Source: Sporofaciens musculi (lineage in GTDB: Bacteria; Bacillota; Clostridia; Lachnospirales; Lachnospiraceae). Taken from it: DNA of 64,000 bases. Position numbers and translations under genes: made by a program. Positions 45,814 to 54,275 of this stretch are shown here, piece after piece. The stretch spans positions 1,612,501 through 1,676,500 of the forward strand of contig NZ_WUQX01000001.1 in the NCBI RefSeq assembly GCF_009830285.1. Direction: 5' to 3'. The notes below the pieces were generated by a model. That model ran no database searches. It worked only from the letters and a program-made list of their open reading frames with translations, and was not told the DNA's origin. How positions within the stretch are numbered: position 1 is the first letter of the stretch; each line of letters starts with the position of its first letter.

Positions 45814-46683
45814 TCAGTGGGCCTGGAAGATCGCCTTGGCCATGCTGCCGCTCTTAAAGAGGGTCAGGCAGAGCAGGACCGTATATCCCACACAGGACCA
45901 GATGGCGGCAATCGTGTCCTCGTCGGTGGCGATGTTCTGCACCAGGACCGCGTAGATTGCCACGCAGACCATGATGAGGAACGCCTGAAAGCCTAACGCC
46001 ATTAGGGAACGCAGGTAATTCTGCCCCATGCCGCCCCATTCCCTGCCCATCATAGCGGCCATCGGGACCGGCGCGACCGAGGTGACGAGATATATTTCCA
46101 GCATACGGCCATAAATGACGATAAAAATACAGATGGTCAGCGCCCACATGGTAAGGCCGATAAACAGGGACTGGAACCACAGCCCGAACAGCGGCCCCAA
46201 ATCCATCTCCATGAGCCTTGGCTCCAAATCCGCCATCGCGGAGGAAATGTCGATGGAAGCGTCCGCGCCGATGACGCCGGAAGCCTGGGCCACGATGCCC
46301 TGGGCCACATCAAACACGCCCATCACGATATTCCAGGTGTTGGTGACAATGAGGATGGCACAGGCGGTCTTGAATATCCACTTGAAAAACACAGCGGTTT
46401 CAATATCGTGGAAGTTGTTCTTGTCGGTGATAATCTGAATCAGCTCCAGCGTCATTACAAAGGCCAGGATCACGCCTGCTATGGGGAGAATGACCGTTTC
46501 CGAAAGGCTTTGGACCATGCTGAAAATACCCGCGTTCCAGCCCTGGGGCGTCTGCCCGATCTGCCCCGATATGTCCGCCACCTGGTTGTTGACCGAATCG
46601 AACATACTGGAAAGGTTGCTCATTATGCCGCCCACCAGCATTTCTTTCAGCCAGGTGGTGATTGCATCCAGCAGAAAATCCAT
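45814..46683 (-). CDS. VirB6/TrbL-like channel protein
   Basis: 289 residues with an N-terminal amphipathic segment and about five to six membrane helices (for example VILPIAGVILAFVMTLELI, FIGLTMWALTICIFIVIYGR). Conserved features of the Gram-positive TrbL/VirB6 group include MLEIYLVTSVAPVPMAAMMG and NYLRSLMALGFQAFLIMVC. It would form the inner-membrane pore. GGAGG lies about 8 nt before the start, right after a GC hairpin (46703-46728) that separates it from maff2. Confidence 0.88.
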   Translation of the reverse strand: MDFLLDAITTWLKEMLVGGIMSNLSSMFDSVNNQVADISGQIGQTPQGWNAGIFSMVQSLSETVILPIAGVILAFVMTLELIQIITDKNNFHDIETAVFFKWIFKTACAILIVTNTWNIVMGVFDVAQGIVAQASGVIGADASIDISSAMADLEPRLMEMDLGPLFGLWFQSLFIGLTMWALTICIFIVIYGRMLEIYLVTSVAPVPMAAMMGREWGGMGQNYLRSLMALGFQAFLIMVCVAIYAVLVQNIATDEDTIAAIWSCVGYTVLLCLTLFKSGSMAKAIFQAH

Positions 46684-46702
46684 ACAGTGCTACCTCCTTT
46701 CC

Positions 46703-46728
46703 GCCCCTCCCGCGTTTGCGGGAGGGGC
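46703..46728 (-). other. Perfect 11-bp hairpin between maff2 and virB6
   Basis: GCCCCTCCCGC and GCGGGAGGGGC are perfect complements around a 4-nt loop. It has no T-run and is followed directly by the virB6 ribosome-binding site, so it may set the ratio of the two products by RNA processing or partial termination. Confidence 0.6.
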
Positions 46729-46756
46729 AAAGGTATGGGTGTTTCTGGTGCGGGGA

Positions 46757-46849
46757 TTAGCCGAACAGACCGGAGAGCAGGGGTACAAGCACCATGCCGA
46801 TGAGGGCAACGCCGCCGCCCGCCATGAGCTGCTTCATGCCCTGGCTTTT
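46757..46849 (-). pseudogene. maff2, 3' part (split by mobilizable element)
   Basis: The last 30 codons of a Maff2-type protein: K, then SQGMKQLMAGGGVALIGMVL, VPLLSGLFG and stop. The first 41 codons are at 56742-56864. Joining the two halves at the shared AA (TT on the plus strand) gives an unbroken 71-residue membrane protein with two helices, typical of the family found between virD4 and virB6 in Tn1549-like ICEs. Confidence 0.9.
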
Positions 46850-46862
46850 TGCTCATGTGAGA
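46842..46862. other. Attachment site, left junction (att)
   Basis: maff2 sequence meets the element end here. The core dinucleotide is TT at 46848-46849, and element DNA starts TGCTCATGTGAG. It lies 70 bp past the recombinase stop codon, as expected for a serine recombinase element. Confidence 0.85.
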
Positions 46863-46931
46863 TAAAGAAGTAAAAGAAGTGCAAAAAATTTTGCCGTTCC
46901 CTATCCGGCTGACTGCCGGACGGGTCGGGCT

Positions 46932-48554
46932 TTAGTCGGGCAATTCTACCTTGCCGACAAAAGAGTAATAGATTTCGATTTCCTGTCTGCGGAGCTTCCC
47001 CCGGCGTTTCCCGTCAAGGGCTTCCGATTCGTGGATTATGATTTTCTCCACAAACTCCCGCAACAGGGTGGGGGTGAGTTCCTCAAAGCTGGTGTACTTG
47101 CGTACCACTTTCATAAACTTTTCAGCGTTTGCCGTGGCTTCCAGCGTCTTGGAAAGCTCGCTCTGCAAGGCGGCGGCTTTCTCTTTCAGTTCCTTTTGCT
47201 CGGCTTCGTAGTCTGCCGAAAGTTCCGTGAAACGCTCGTCCGATATGCGCCCGGTCACGCTGTCCTCATACAGCCGCTTGAAGATGGCGGAGAGTTCCGC
47301 AATCCGTTTTTCTGCCGCTTCCAGTTCTTTCTTCCTTGCGGCATTCCAGCGTTTGCTCCCGTCCTCGGTCTGCTCGGTCAACAGCTTCATAAACCGGGCT
47401 TCATGCTTGGCGGCGTAGCTTGTGACTTTCCGTAAATTCTCGGTCACTCCCTCGGTCAACAAGTCGGTGCGGATAAAGTGCGCCGTACAGTCTGCCGTGC
47501 GCTTCTTATAGCTGCCGCATATGTAGCAGTCCTGCCGCCGTTTGTCCGTCTGGTATCTCTGCTGGTACATGACGCTGCCGCAATCCGCACAAAAGAGTAT
47601 GCCGGAGAACAAGCCCACTTCATCATAGCGGTTAGGGCGTTTGCGCTGCTTGCGTAGCTCCTGCACACGCTCCCATGTTTCCCGGTCAATGATTGCTTCG
47701 TGGTGGTTCTCAAAGATTGCCTGTTTTTCCACGGGGTTCTCTTTGCTCTGCTTCACCTTGTAGGACACTTTCTCGGTCTTGAAGTTCACAAGGCAGCCTG
47801 TGTATTCCCGGTTTTCAAGGATGTGCGCCACGGTGTTTGTCGCCCACCTGCACTCATAGCCGGGGTGGTAGCGGCGGGTGCTTCCCGTCCGGCGGTATTC
47901 CAGTGTTCCCGGCGTGGGGATTTGCTGTTCCGCAAGCATACGGGCTATCTTGGTCGGACCGTTCCCGGCAAGGCAAAGGCTGTATATCTGCTTCACCACG
48001 GGGGCGGCTTCCCCGTCAATGATGAAATTTTCGTCCTCGTCCATGAGGTAGCCATATACGGGCTTGCTTGTGACGGGCTTCCCGCTCATGCCTTTTGACC
48101 TCTTGACTGCCTTGATTTTCTTGCTCGTATCCCTCACCAGCCATTCGTTAAAAATGTTACGCAAGGGGGCAAAATCATTGTCGCCCTGTGCGCTGTCAAC
48201 GCCGTCATTGATGGCAATGAAACGGACGCCGTTCTGTGGGAAAATCATTTCCGTGTACATTCCCACTTGTAAGTAGTTTCGCCCTAACCGTGACATATCT
48301 TTTACGATAACCGTTCCCACAAGCCCCGCTTCAATGTCGGCAAGCATGGACTGGAAGCCGGGTCTTTGGAAATTTGCCCCGGAGAATCCGTCGTCCGTGT
48401 ACCATTTGAGGTTGGAAAAGCCGTTCTGTTTTGCGTAGGCTTCCAGAATCCGCTTCTGGTTGCTTATGGAGTTGGATTCGCCTTGAAGCGTGTCCTCGTG
48501 CGACAATCTCGGATAAAGGGCGGTAATGAGTTTTTGGGTGGTCTGTCTTGGCAT
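46932..48554 (-). CDS. Large serine recombinase of the IME
   Basis: 540 residues. The catalytic domain has Ser18 (YPRLS) and the DDGFSGANFQRPGF and VKDMSRLGRNY blocks. The recombinase domain is near 170-300 (VYGYLMDEDENFIIDGEAAP), the zinc ribbon has CADCGSVMY and CYICGSYKKRTADC, then a coiled coil (about 400-475) and a C-terminal tail. It would integrate the element into maff2 at TT. It is the gene nearest the left end. The start has GGAG upstream and an intergenic promoter region of 130 bp. Confidence 0.93.
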   Translation of the reverse strand: MPRQTTQKLITALYPRLSHEDTLQGESNSISNQKRILEAYAKQNGFSNLKWYTDDGFSGANFQRPGFQSMLADIEAGLVGTVIVKDMSRLGRNYLQVGMYTEMIFPQNGVRFIAINDGVDSAQGDNDFAPLRNIFNEWLVRDTSKKIKAVKRSKGMSGKPVTSKPVYGYLMDEDENFIIDGEAAPVVKQIYSLCLAGNGPTKIARMLAEQQIPTPGTLEYRRTGSTRRYHPGYECRWATNTVAHILENREYTGCLVNFKTEKVSYKVKQSKENPVEKQAIFENHHEAIIDRETWERVQELRKQRKRPNRYDEVGLFSGILFCADCGSVMYQQRYQTDKRRQDCYICGSYKKRTADCTAHFIRTDLLTEGVTENLRKVTSYAAKHEARFMKLLTEQTEDGSKRWNAARKKELEAAEKRIAELSAIFKRLYEDSVTGRISDERFTELSADYEAEQKELKEKAAALQSELSKTLEATANAEKFMKVVRKYTSFEELTPTLLREFVEKIIIHESEALDGKRRGKLRRQEIEIYYSFVGKVELPD

Positions 48555-48683
48555 AATGTCCTCCGTTTCCGACAGCCAGCCCCACTATTCCGTAGGTTTA
48601 TTATACCATAGGGCGGGGCTGGCTGTACAGTCTTTTCTGCTTCTTTACCGCCCGTCAAAATGACGGTTTTTATCTGCGGGTTG

Positions 48684-48881
48684 TCATGCGCTGTAAATCG
48701 GCTTGTGTCCGGCTGCGCTTTCGGCTTCCAGCACTTTCATCATCTTGTCGGCGGCGGTGACGGTAGTGCCTTGCTTGAAGTAGCCGGAAACCACAAGGAC
48801 GGTGTTCCCCCGGCGTACCTCTGTCACGCAATCCGGGCGGCGGGCGGTAGTGGCGGTGCTTCTGTTGGGGGTGTCGGTCAT
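48684..48881 (-). CDS. TnpW-like small protein of the IME
   Basis: 65 residues: a polar N-terminus, then CVTEVRRGNTVLVVSGYFKQ, then a C-terminal helix (ADKMMKVLEAESAAG). The RxGNT...V pattern resembles TnpW-type proteins that accompany serine recombinases. Function unknown. The ATG overlaps the DnaC stop by 4 nt and AAAGGAG lies just upstream. It sits between dnaC and the recombinase, as its counterparts do elsewhere in this window. Confidence 0.65.
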   Translation of the reverse strand: MTDTPNRSTATTARRPDCVTEVRRGNTVLVVSGYFKQGTTVTAADKMMKVLEAESAAGHKPIYSA

Positions 48882-49729
48882 AGGCTCTCCTTTCTGTTCA
48901 GCAGCTTTTTAAGCTGTTCCATTTTTTCCCTTGCTCTGGCTTTTCTGAAATTCTCCCCGGTAATGCGGACGGGGGTACACATTTCCGTAAGGCGGTCATA
49001 TATCCGGGCATGGGCGGTGTCCTCTGGGTTCTGCAATTCCTCCAACGTCAAGTTTGTTGTCACGATTAAGGGCTTGCCGCTTCGGTATCTGCTGTCAATC
49101 ACGTTGTAAACCTGTTCAAGCCCGTATTCTGTGCCACGCTCCATGCCGAAATCGTCAAGGATAAGCAGAGGGAAGCTACAAAGGCGGGCTATGTATTCGT
49201 TCCTGTCCTTGTAGCTGGCGGCAAGGTCATTGAGGATAAGGGCAAAGTTTGTCATGCACACGGAAACCTCTTGCTCCATGAGGGCGTTGGCGATACACCC
49301 GGCGAAATAGCTCTTGCCTGTGCCTGCCATGCCCCATAACAGATAGCCGATATTCCCGGCTTTCATTTCCTCCCAACACTCTACATAGGCATGGGCTTTG
49401 TGCATTTGGGGGCATTTCCCGTTGTCGTTCTCAAACGTCCATTCCCGCATAGCCGGGTCGGTGAAGCCTGTCCGTTTCAGCCGTTCCACTTCCTCCCGGT
49501 GCTTGTATTCCCGGCGGCTGGCTTCCAGCTTTTCCCGGCGTTTTCTCTGGCAGTCACATTCTTTGGGGTATCGGTCACGTCCGAAAAAGGTCTTGCCCTC
49601 CGGGAAGTAGGCTTCTTTGGGCTGGCGGCAGCTCCCGCAATATAAAAGCCCGTCCTCGCCCGTGTAGTCCTCCGGCTCTGCTTCCTGTGACGTGGCAAGC
49701 CGAAAAATGGCGTTATCGTAATCACTCAT
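48878..49729 (-). CDS. DnaC/IstB-like ATPase
   Basis: 283 residues. An N-terminal zinc-binding part has CGSCRQPKE and CDCQRKRRE; the AAA+ domain has Walker A GMAGTGKS near residue 131, Walker B LLILDDFGMER and sensor VTTNLTLEEL. Such proteins load the replicative helicase. With the RepA gene upstream it suggests that the element can replicate as a circle. The start at 49729 has AAGGAGG 8 nt upstream; the ATG 21 nt earlier overlaps that site. Confidence 0.88.
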   Translation of the reverse strand: MSDYDNAIFRLATSQEAEPEDYTGEDGLLYCGSCRQPKEAYFPEGKTFFGRDRYPKECDCQRKRREKLEASRREYKHREEVERLKRTGFTDPAMREWTFENDNGKCPQMHKAHAYVECWEEMKAGNIGYLLWGMAGTGKSYFAGCIANALMEQEVSVCMTNFALILNDLAASYKDRNEYIARLCSFPLLILDDFGMERGTEYGLEQVYNVIDSRYRSGKPLIVTTNLTLEELQNPEDTAHARIYDRLTEMCTPVRITGENFRKARAREKMEQLKKLLNRKESL

Positions 49730-49791
49730 AAAATTTTCCTCCTTGTTCATGGTCTTTTACGCCCTGTTTACGGGGCGTTGTGTCTATGAGG

Positions 49792-50556
49792 TCAAAGGCT
49801 CTCGCCCTCTTTGTAGGAATAATCGGGGATTCCTTTCTTTCCTGTGCCTTTCCTGTCACGTTTTGCCCACATACGGACAGCGGCGGCATGGTTGGCGTAC
49901 ACTTTCCCGTAGGCGGCTATGTACTCGCTTAATTCCTCAATGAACCGTTCCAGCCTGTCCGGGTATTCCCCTTTCAGCTCCGCATACTCGGATTCGGAGA
50001 GGAAAAGGTTTTTATATCTGCCAAAGGGTGCGGGCTGCTCCCCACTCACTCCTTTTCGTTGGTTCTCTTTTAGTTGGTTTATAGTAAGTTGGTTAGGGGT
50101 CGGTTTTCCGTCCAACGCAAAGGTCGGTTTTCCGTCCTTATGAGGGTCGCTTTTCCGGCTATCAGAGGGTCGGTTTTCCGGCTGTATGGCTGTCATATGG
50201 TCGGAAAACTGTACCACTGGCATTTGCGGTATTTTTATATAAAGGCGGTTCGGTGCGGAGAAGCCCCGGCGTTCCCTCACCAGAAGCCCGGCAGCGTCCA
50301 GCTCGTTCAGTGCGCTTTTTATGGCGGTGCTGCCTTTATCCAGCATTTCCGTTATCTCCGAAACGGGATAGACAATATACGTCCTGCCCTCGCTGTCCTG
50401 CCAGCCGTTCTTCTGTGAGAGGGTGGAACGGTTAAGAAGCAGCCCATAGAGCAGCCTTGCGGTATGCGACAAGTCCATTTTCAGCAGAAAATAGGGATAG
50501 GGCAGAAAACGGGGCAATATGGTGTCGGCTGTGATGTATTCGGTTATGGTTCTCAC
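49792..50556 (-). CDS. repA: RepA_N-type replication initiator
   Basis: About 254 residues. The N-terminal winged-helix region (ITADTILPRFLPYPYFLLKM, LSHTARLLYGLLLNRSTLSQ, YIVYPVSEITEMLDKGSTAI) matches RepA_N initiators. A polar linker follows, then a C-terminal domain (ERFIEELSEYIAAYGKVYAN). The frame begins with GTG directly after AGGAG, which is too close for a normal site; an ATA codon (50547-50545) has better spacing. The true start is therefore unsure. It would bind the element's origin, perhaps in the repeat-rich DNA at 53117-53627 or 56502-56651. Confidence 0.8.
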   Translation of the reverse strand: MRTITEYITADTILPRFLPYPYFLLKMDLSHTARLLYGLLLNRSTLSQKNGWQDSEGRTYIVYPVSEITEMLDKGSTAIKSALNELDAAGLLVRERRGFSAPNRLYIKIPQMPVVQFSDHMTAIQPENRPSDSRKSDPHKDGKPTFALDGKPTPNQLTINQLKENQRKGVSGEQPAPFGRYKNLFLSESEYAELKGEYPDRLERFIEELSEYIAAYGKVYANHAAAVRMWAKRDRKGTGKKGIPDYSYKEGESL

Positions 50557-50657
50557 CTCCTGTCTGTGGCTTCTTGTTACGCAGTTAAAACGGCATTTTC
50601 GGGGGTAAAGGATAAATGTATCGGCTACCCTTTGAGGGCGGTCAAAAAAGCCTTGAT

Positions 50658-51044
50658 TTACGGGCTTCTTTCATAGCCTAAATGCGTAGAAAGGTGGTAT
50701 CTTTTCCGCTGTCTGTCGGCTTCTTTCCGGCGGCGCACTCTTGCGGCGCAATCCGGGCAGTATTTCCCCCGGTTTGACTTGGGGAGAAAATACCCGCCGC
50801 ACTCGGTACAGCGTTTCCTGTCTGCCCGGTGGAGTAGGGCGGCTTCTAGTTTCCCGTCCAGCGGCAGAACGGCGGTAATGAACCAGCGGCAGATAAGCGA
50901 ATAGCTGATACTCTGGACGCATACGCAAGGCTCGCCGTTATCCAGCAAGATACAGTTGCCGTTATCGTAGTTGCAGCACTCATGTACAAGGCGGCGGGCG
51001 GCTCTGTACTGTGGGTAGTCCATGTAGGGGCGTTTACCGTTCAT
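50658..51044 (-). CDS. Cysteine-rich VLP-type protein
   Basis: 128 residues. The N-terminal CCNYDNGNCILLDNGEPCVC pattern (Cys-rich VLP domain) leads to FITAVLPLDGKLEAALL, then a C-terminal zinc finger CTECGGYFLPKSNRGKYCPD with CAARVRRRKE. It probably binds DNA or RNA. Its ATG at 51044 overlaps the relaxase stop by 11 nt. Homologues are typical of mobilizable elements with RepA and DnaC; the role is unknown. Confidence 0.8.
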   Translation of the reverse strand: MNGKRPYMDYPQYRAARRLVHECCNYDNGNCILLDNGEPCVCVQSISYSLICRWFITAVLPLDGKLEAALLHRADRKRCTECGGYFLPKSNRGKYCPDCAARVRRRKEADRQRKRYHLSTHLGYERSP

Positions 51045-52674
51045 TTTCCCGCCCCTTTCCCCGTTCCGGCTCACGGCGCAATATTTTGTCAAGATTGCTT
51101 TTCACGGTCTGCAATTCCCGGACGTTCTCTTTCTTCTCCCGGTACTCGTTGTAAAGGGCGTTTTTCTCTTTGGTAAGCTGCTCAATCTCCATTTGCAAGG
51201 TCTTGGAAGCTGGCAGTTTGGTAATGCCCTGTGCCTTGAAATACCGGGCGGCAGATTCGGAAATGATAAACTCACTTTCATGCTGTTCCCGGTAGGCTCT
51301 CCGGGCTTTCTCGGTTTTCTGCGCCCGCAATCCGTCACGGGCTGGCTTGGTCTTGATGTACGCCAATAGCTGTTTCTGCAAGTCTTTTTTCTCCCGCAAA
51401 GTGCTTTCCACGGCTTTCAGTTTCCCGGTGGTTTCATGCAGTCTGGCACTGGCGGCGGCAAGGGTGGCTTCCAGTTCTTCCGGGGAAGAAAAGCCGGATT
51501 CCTCGTAAACGCTCATGGTAGCCGCCATTTGCTTTAGATTGTGAACAGCCGCCCAGCGGTCATATCCTATACCCTTTCCCTCGGCTCGTTTCGCTTCCCG
51601 GTCTACCATGCGTTGTACTCCGTCATTTTTCGGGGCGTTTATGGCGGCTTTGCCACGCTGTAAACGGTCTTTTATGCTGCGGGGGTATTCCTGTTGGGGT
51701 AGGGGCGTTTCGGCGGCTCTGGCGGCGTTCTGTGCGTTTATGGTGAGTGTTTCCAGTACGGCGGCACGGTCAAAATCATCACCTAATTTCCGGGCGGTGA
51801 TGGGCTTCGTCCTGTCCGGCGTGAGATACGATAATCTCCCCCGGCTCTCTTTGACGGTCACGCCCTCCCGGAGCAGCAGAGAGGAAAAGTCGTCAAAGGT
51901 GGCAGCGGCGGCAAGGGCTTTCCGTATGGTCTGCCTTAGCTTTTCCTTGTCGGTTTCAAACTTGGTCTGTTTGAGCGGCTCTCCTGTGGCGGCTTGGGAA
52001 GCGTTCTCTTTATCCAGTGCGGCTTGTCCTTTCCGTTTCGCCCAATACTCCCTCTCGGTGACACGGTTCTTGCTCCCGTGGAGTAAATCAATCTGATAGA
52101 GATTTTCCCGGTGGCACATCTCCATTACTTCCGCTTTGAAATATTCCATAGCTGCGTCCGTACAGCGGTGCTTGCAGCCCTCCCTTGTGTCCGCTGGTCT
52201 TTCCATGTAGGGCAATAACGGCACTTCCGCAATCCGTAGGGAATTGATTACGATATGCACATGAATGTTGCCGCTGTGGTTATGCCCGTCCGGGTGGGTG
52301 CATACCAACGCTTGGTGTCCGGGGAAATGCTCTTTACAGAACTGCTCGCCTAACCGTTGCGCCCGGTCTACGGTCAAGCCGTTGTCCTGTGCGTCACGGG
52401 GGTCAAAACTGATAATGTAATGGTGGCTCTTTACGTCCTCCCGTTTCTGGTTCTTGCCGTATTTCAGATTGGAGCGCATACAGGCGATTGCAAAATCTTC
52501 CTCACCGCAATTCAGAGAGGAAATGCGGTAATCGTCACGGAGAACAAGCCGCCCGTTTCCGTCCAGTGTGGGCTTCATGGTAAACTCGTCATGCTCAAAG
52601 GTTAGGTACTGTTCAGCCGCCCCATAATCGGCATTTTTAGAGCTGATATGTTTGAATGTTGCCAACGGCTTCAC
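51034..52674 (-). CDS. IME relaxase (MobA/VirD2-like, MOBP type)
   Basis: 546 residues, starting at a GTG that overlaps mobC. The relaxase domain has Tyr17/Tyr23 candidates (NADYGAAEQYL) and the metal-binding His138 and His140 (NIHVHIVIN). The middle carries a DUF-like helical region, and the C-terminal third is long coiled coil (ATLAAASARLHETTGKLKAV). It would nick the site near 53091-53116. It is distinct from the ICE relaxase, with a different N-terminus (MKPLATFKHISSK), so each element has its own transfer start. Confidence 0.92.
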   Translation of the reverse strand: MKPLATFKHISSKNADYGAAEQYLTFEHDEFTMKPTLDGNGRLVLRDDYRISSLNCGEEDFAIACMRSNLKYGKNQKREDVKSHHYIISFDPRDAQDNGLTVDRAQRLGEQFCKEHFPGHQALVCTHPDGHNHSGNIHVHIVINSLRIAEVPLLPYMERPADTREGCKHRCTDAAMEYFKAEVMEMCHRENLYQIDLLHGSKNRVTEREYWAKRKGQAALDKENASQAATGEPLKQTKFETDKEKLRQTIRKALAAAATFDDFSSLLLREGVTVKESRGRLSYLTPDRTKPITARKLGDDFDRAAVLETLTINAQNAARAAETPLPQQEYPRSIKDRLQRGKAAINAPKNDGVQRMVDREAKRAEGKGIGYDRWAAVHNLKQMAATMSVYEESGFSSPEELEATLAAASARLHETTGKLKAVESTLREKKDLQKQLLAYIKTKPARDGLRAQKTEKARRAYREQHESEFIISESAARYFKAQGITKLPASKTLQMEIEQLTKEKNALYNEYREKKENVRELQTVKSNLDKILRREPERGKGRENER

Positions 52675-53032
52675 CTACTTTCTGCAAGACTTCAAACTTC
52701 AAGGCGGCAAGCTCCGCTGTGGCGGCTCGTACCTCTTGGGAGAGGGCGTTATAGGGTGCGCCGTACTCGTTCAGACAGCGGGCAATCTGGTTCAAGTTGC
52801 CGCCGATTTTCCCGTATTCGGCTGTGAGTTTTCCCACGGCAGAGAGTAATTCATCATTGACCGGGGAAACGGTAATGACCGGGCGTATGCTTGACTTGAT
52901 AAGGGCTTGCCGGATAAACTCGGCTTGGCTCATTTTGCAGAGGGAAACACGCTCGGAAAACTCGGCGTATTCTTCCTCGGTCAAGCGTGTTTTGATTACC
53001 CGGTGGCGGTGGGGTGTGTTGTATTTCTTCAT
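52637..53032 (-). CDS. mobC: MobC-type relaxosome protein of the IME
   Basis: 131 residues. The N-terminal ribbon-helix-helix (VIKTRLTEEEYAEFSERVSL, KMSQAEFIRQALIKS) is followed by the MobC pattern YGKIGGNLNQIARCLNEYGA. The start at 53032 has AAAGGAGG 8 nt upstream; the longer frame to 53248 crosses the oriT candidate and is rejected. It overlaps the relaxase gene by 38 nt. Confidence 0.9.
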   Translation of the reverse strand: MKKYNTPHRHRVIKTRLTEEEYAEFSERVSLCKMSQAEFIRQALIKSSIRPVITVSPVNDELLSAVGKLTAEYGKIGGNLNQIARCLNEYGAPYNALSQEVRAATAELAALKFEVLQKVGEAVGNIQTYQL

Positions 53033-53090
53033 GGCTGTGAACCTCCTTTCGTGGGTGGATTTTTTCAAGCGGCGCAAGCCGCAAAAAGGC

Positions 53091-53116
53091 GGGCTTGGGG
53101 TGGCAACCCCAACAAG
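53091..53116. other. Candidate IME oriT
   Basis: TTGGGGT and ACCCCAA form a perfect 7-bp inverted repeat with a 4-nt loop, inside GGGCTTGGGG...CCCCAACAAG. It lies 60 bp upstream of mobC, next to a second hairpin (GCGGC/GCCGC, about 53070-53083). Confidence 0.65.
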
Positions 53117-53627
53117 ATTCCCGCAGGACAAAATGAGCCGATAGGCGAAATTTGGTACTGTGGTAGAATCTTGCTCTAAGAAAGTGGCGGCTTCCTCTGT
53201 GTGGGCTTTTGCTGATACCCCCGGCTTGCTCGGCGTGGATTCTGCCAACTATGCGGCGGTATTTCTCCCTCTATTACTTACTACGCACGGCAAGGCAAAT
53301 CTGGCAAAGTTCCCCGGAATTTCTTTTCGTGTTTTCACAACAGCATTTGACAAAAACGGAAAACTGGAAGCCTTTTTTGGCTTGAAATCAGTTCCGTTTT
53401 GTAGTGATATACGGACAGTTTCAAAAAACGCCAAACTTTCCGGCAATTATTTTTCCCCTTATTACCTACTACGGGAAAAAAGGAAATTTAGGCAATGTTT
53501 TCAGAAAGTAGTTGAATTATTTTATTACGGTGCAAAATCCGGCTTGGTTTTGGGCGCAAAAAAACAGGAAACCTTTTCTTGATTTCCTGTCTTTGGCTGC
53601 CGCTGATGGGCGGCGGTTATTCTGTTA
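53117..53627. other. Intergenic region of the IME
   Basis: 511 bp without a supported gene. It contains two diverged copies of a TTTnnCCC(T/C)nTATTAC(T/C)TACTACG block (about 53268-53290 and 53450-53473), A/T-rich stretches and the terminator at 53557-53590. The repeats could be initiator or relaxase binding sites. Confidence 0.4.
53557..53590 (-). terminator. Terminator after the winged-helix gene
   Basis: ACAGGAAA (53564-53571) pairs with TTTCCTGT (53583-53590); on the minus strand TTTTTTT follows. It lies about 40 nt past the stop of 53628-54056. Confidence 0.85.
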
Positions 53628-54056
53628 TCATTCCCCGGAAGCAAACTTGTAGCCCACGCCTAAAACGGTCTTTATGTAAGTGGGCTTTCCGCTATCCGGC
53701 TCTATCTTTTTCCGTAGATTGCATATCACATTCGCCACGTTTGACTGGCAGCTTTCACTTTCCATGCTCCAAACGGCTTCAAAGATTTGCGCCTTTGTGA
53801 ACACCCTCCCCGGACTGGCGGCAAGGTAGCAGAGTGCGCCATACTCTAAACGGGTGAGGGGAATATCTGTGCCGTTTTTTAATACCCGGCGTTGGTGCAA
53901 TTTTATTTCCAATCCCGGAAAAGTAAGTGCCGGGGAGTGGGGCGGCTGCATGGCTTCCAGCGGTATCATATCGGCAAGGGCAGCTATGGCTTTCTCAACC
54001 GCTTTTTCTTCGGTGTCGTTAAACATAAGCATAACTATTTTTGCGACAAATCTCAC
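53628..54056 (-). CDS. Stand-alone OmpR-type winged-helix regulator (no receiver)
   Basis: About 142 residues. The C-terminal half is a complete Trans_reg_C winged helix (IPLTRLEYGALCYLAASPGR, VFTKAQIFEAVWS, NVICNLRKKIEPDSGKPTYI). The N-terminal half is a short helical domain (EEKAVEKAIAALADMIP) and not a receiver, so it cannot be phosphorylated in the usual way. The frame begins with GTG right after AGGAG; Met at 54032 is an alternative. It is the third gene of a regulatory set with the sigma-like and HTH_16 genes. Confidence 0.8.
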   Translation of the reverse strand: MRFVAKIVMLMFNDTEEKAVEKAIAALADMIPLEAMQPPHSPALTFPGLEIKLHQRRVLKNGTDIPLTRLEYGALCYLAASPGRVFTKAQIFEAVWSMESESCQSNVANVICNLRKKIEPDSGKPTYIKTVLGVGYKFASGE

Positions 54057-54062
54057 CTCCTG

Positions 54063-54275
54063 TTAGGTAGGCTGTCCGTCAAAGCGGAACTGGAACAGGG
54101 CAGCGATAAGCCGCCGTTTGATGTTGTCCTCGGTGTCCTTGTTGACCTGTCCGTTTTCAAGGGAAGCAAGCCGGATTCGCTTGCTGTAATGCCGCAAAAC
54201 CTCGTCAATGGCTTCCGGCTCGCCGCTGGTCGCCCGGACAATCGTTTCATACGGCACAAGTTTAGGATTCCTCAC
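54063..54275 (-). CDS. HTH_16-type regulator (Tn916 Orf8-like)
   Basis: 70 residues with a GTG start and GGAGG 9 nt upstream, inside the end of the sigma-like gene. The sequence RNPKLVPYETIVRATSGEPE, then LRHYSKRIRLASL, then RRLIAALFQFRFD fits the HTH_16 family that accompanies sigma-like factors on conjugative elements. It probably regulates transfer or excision genes. The longer frame to 54521 is antisense-like and rejected. Confidence 0.8.
   Translation of the reverse strand: MRNPKLVPYETIVRATSGEPEAIDEVLRHYSKRIRLASLENGQVNKDTEDNIKRRLIAALFQFRFDGQPT

Noticed and set aside
53160-53582. 140-codon plus-strand frame in the IME intergenic region
   Set aside because: No ribosome-binding site, runs through the terminator and diverged repeat blocks, no recognisable protein features.
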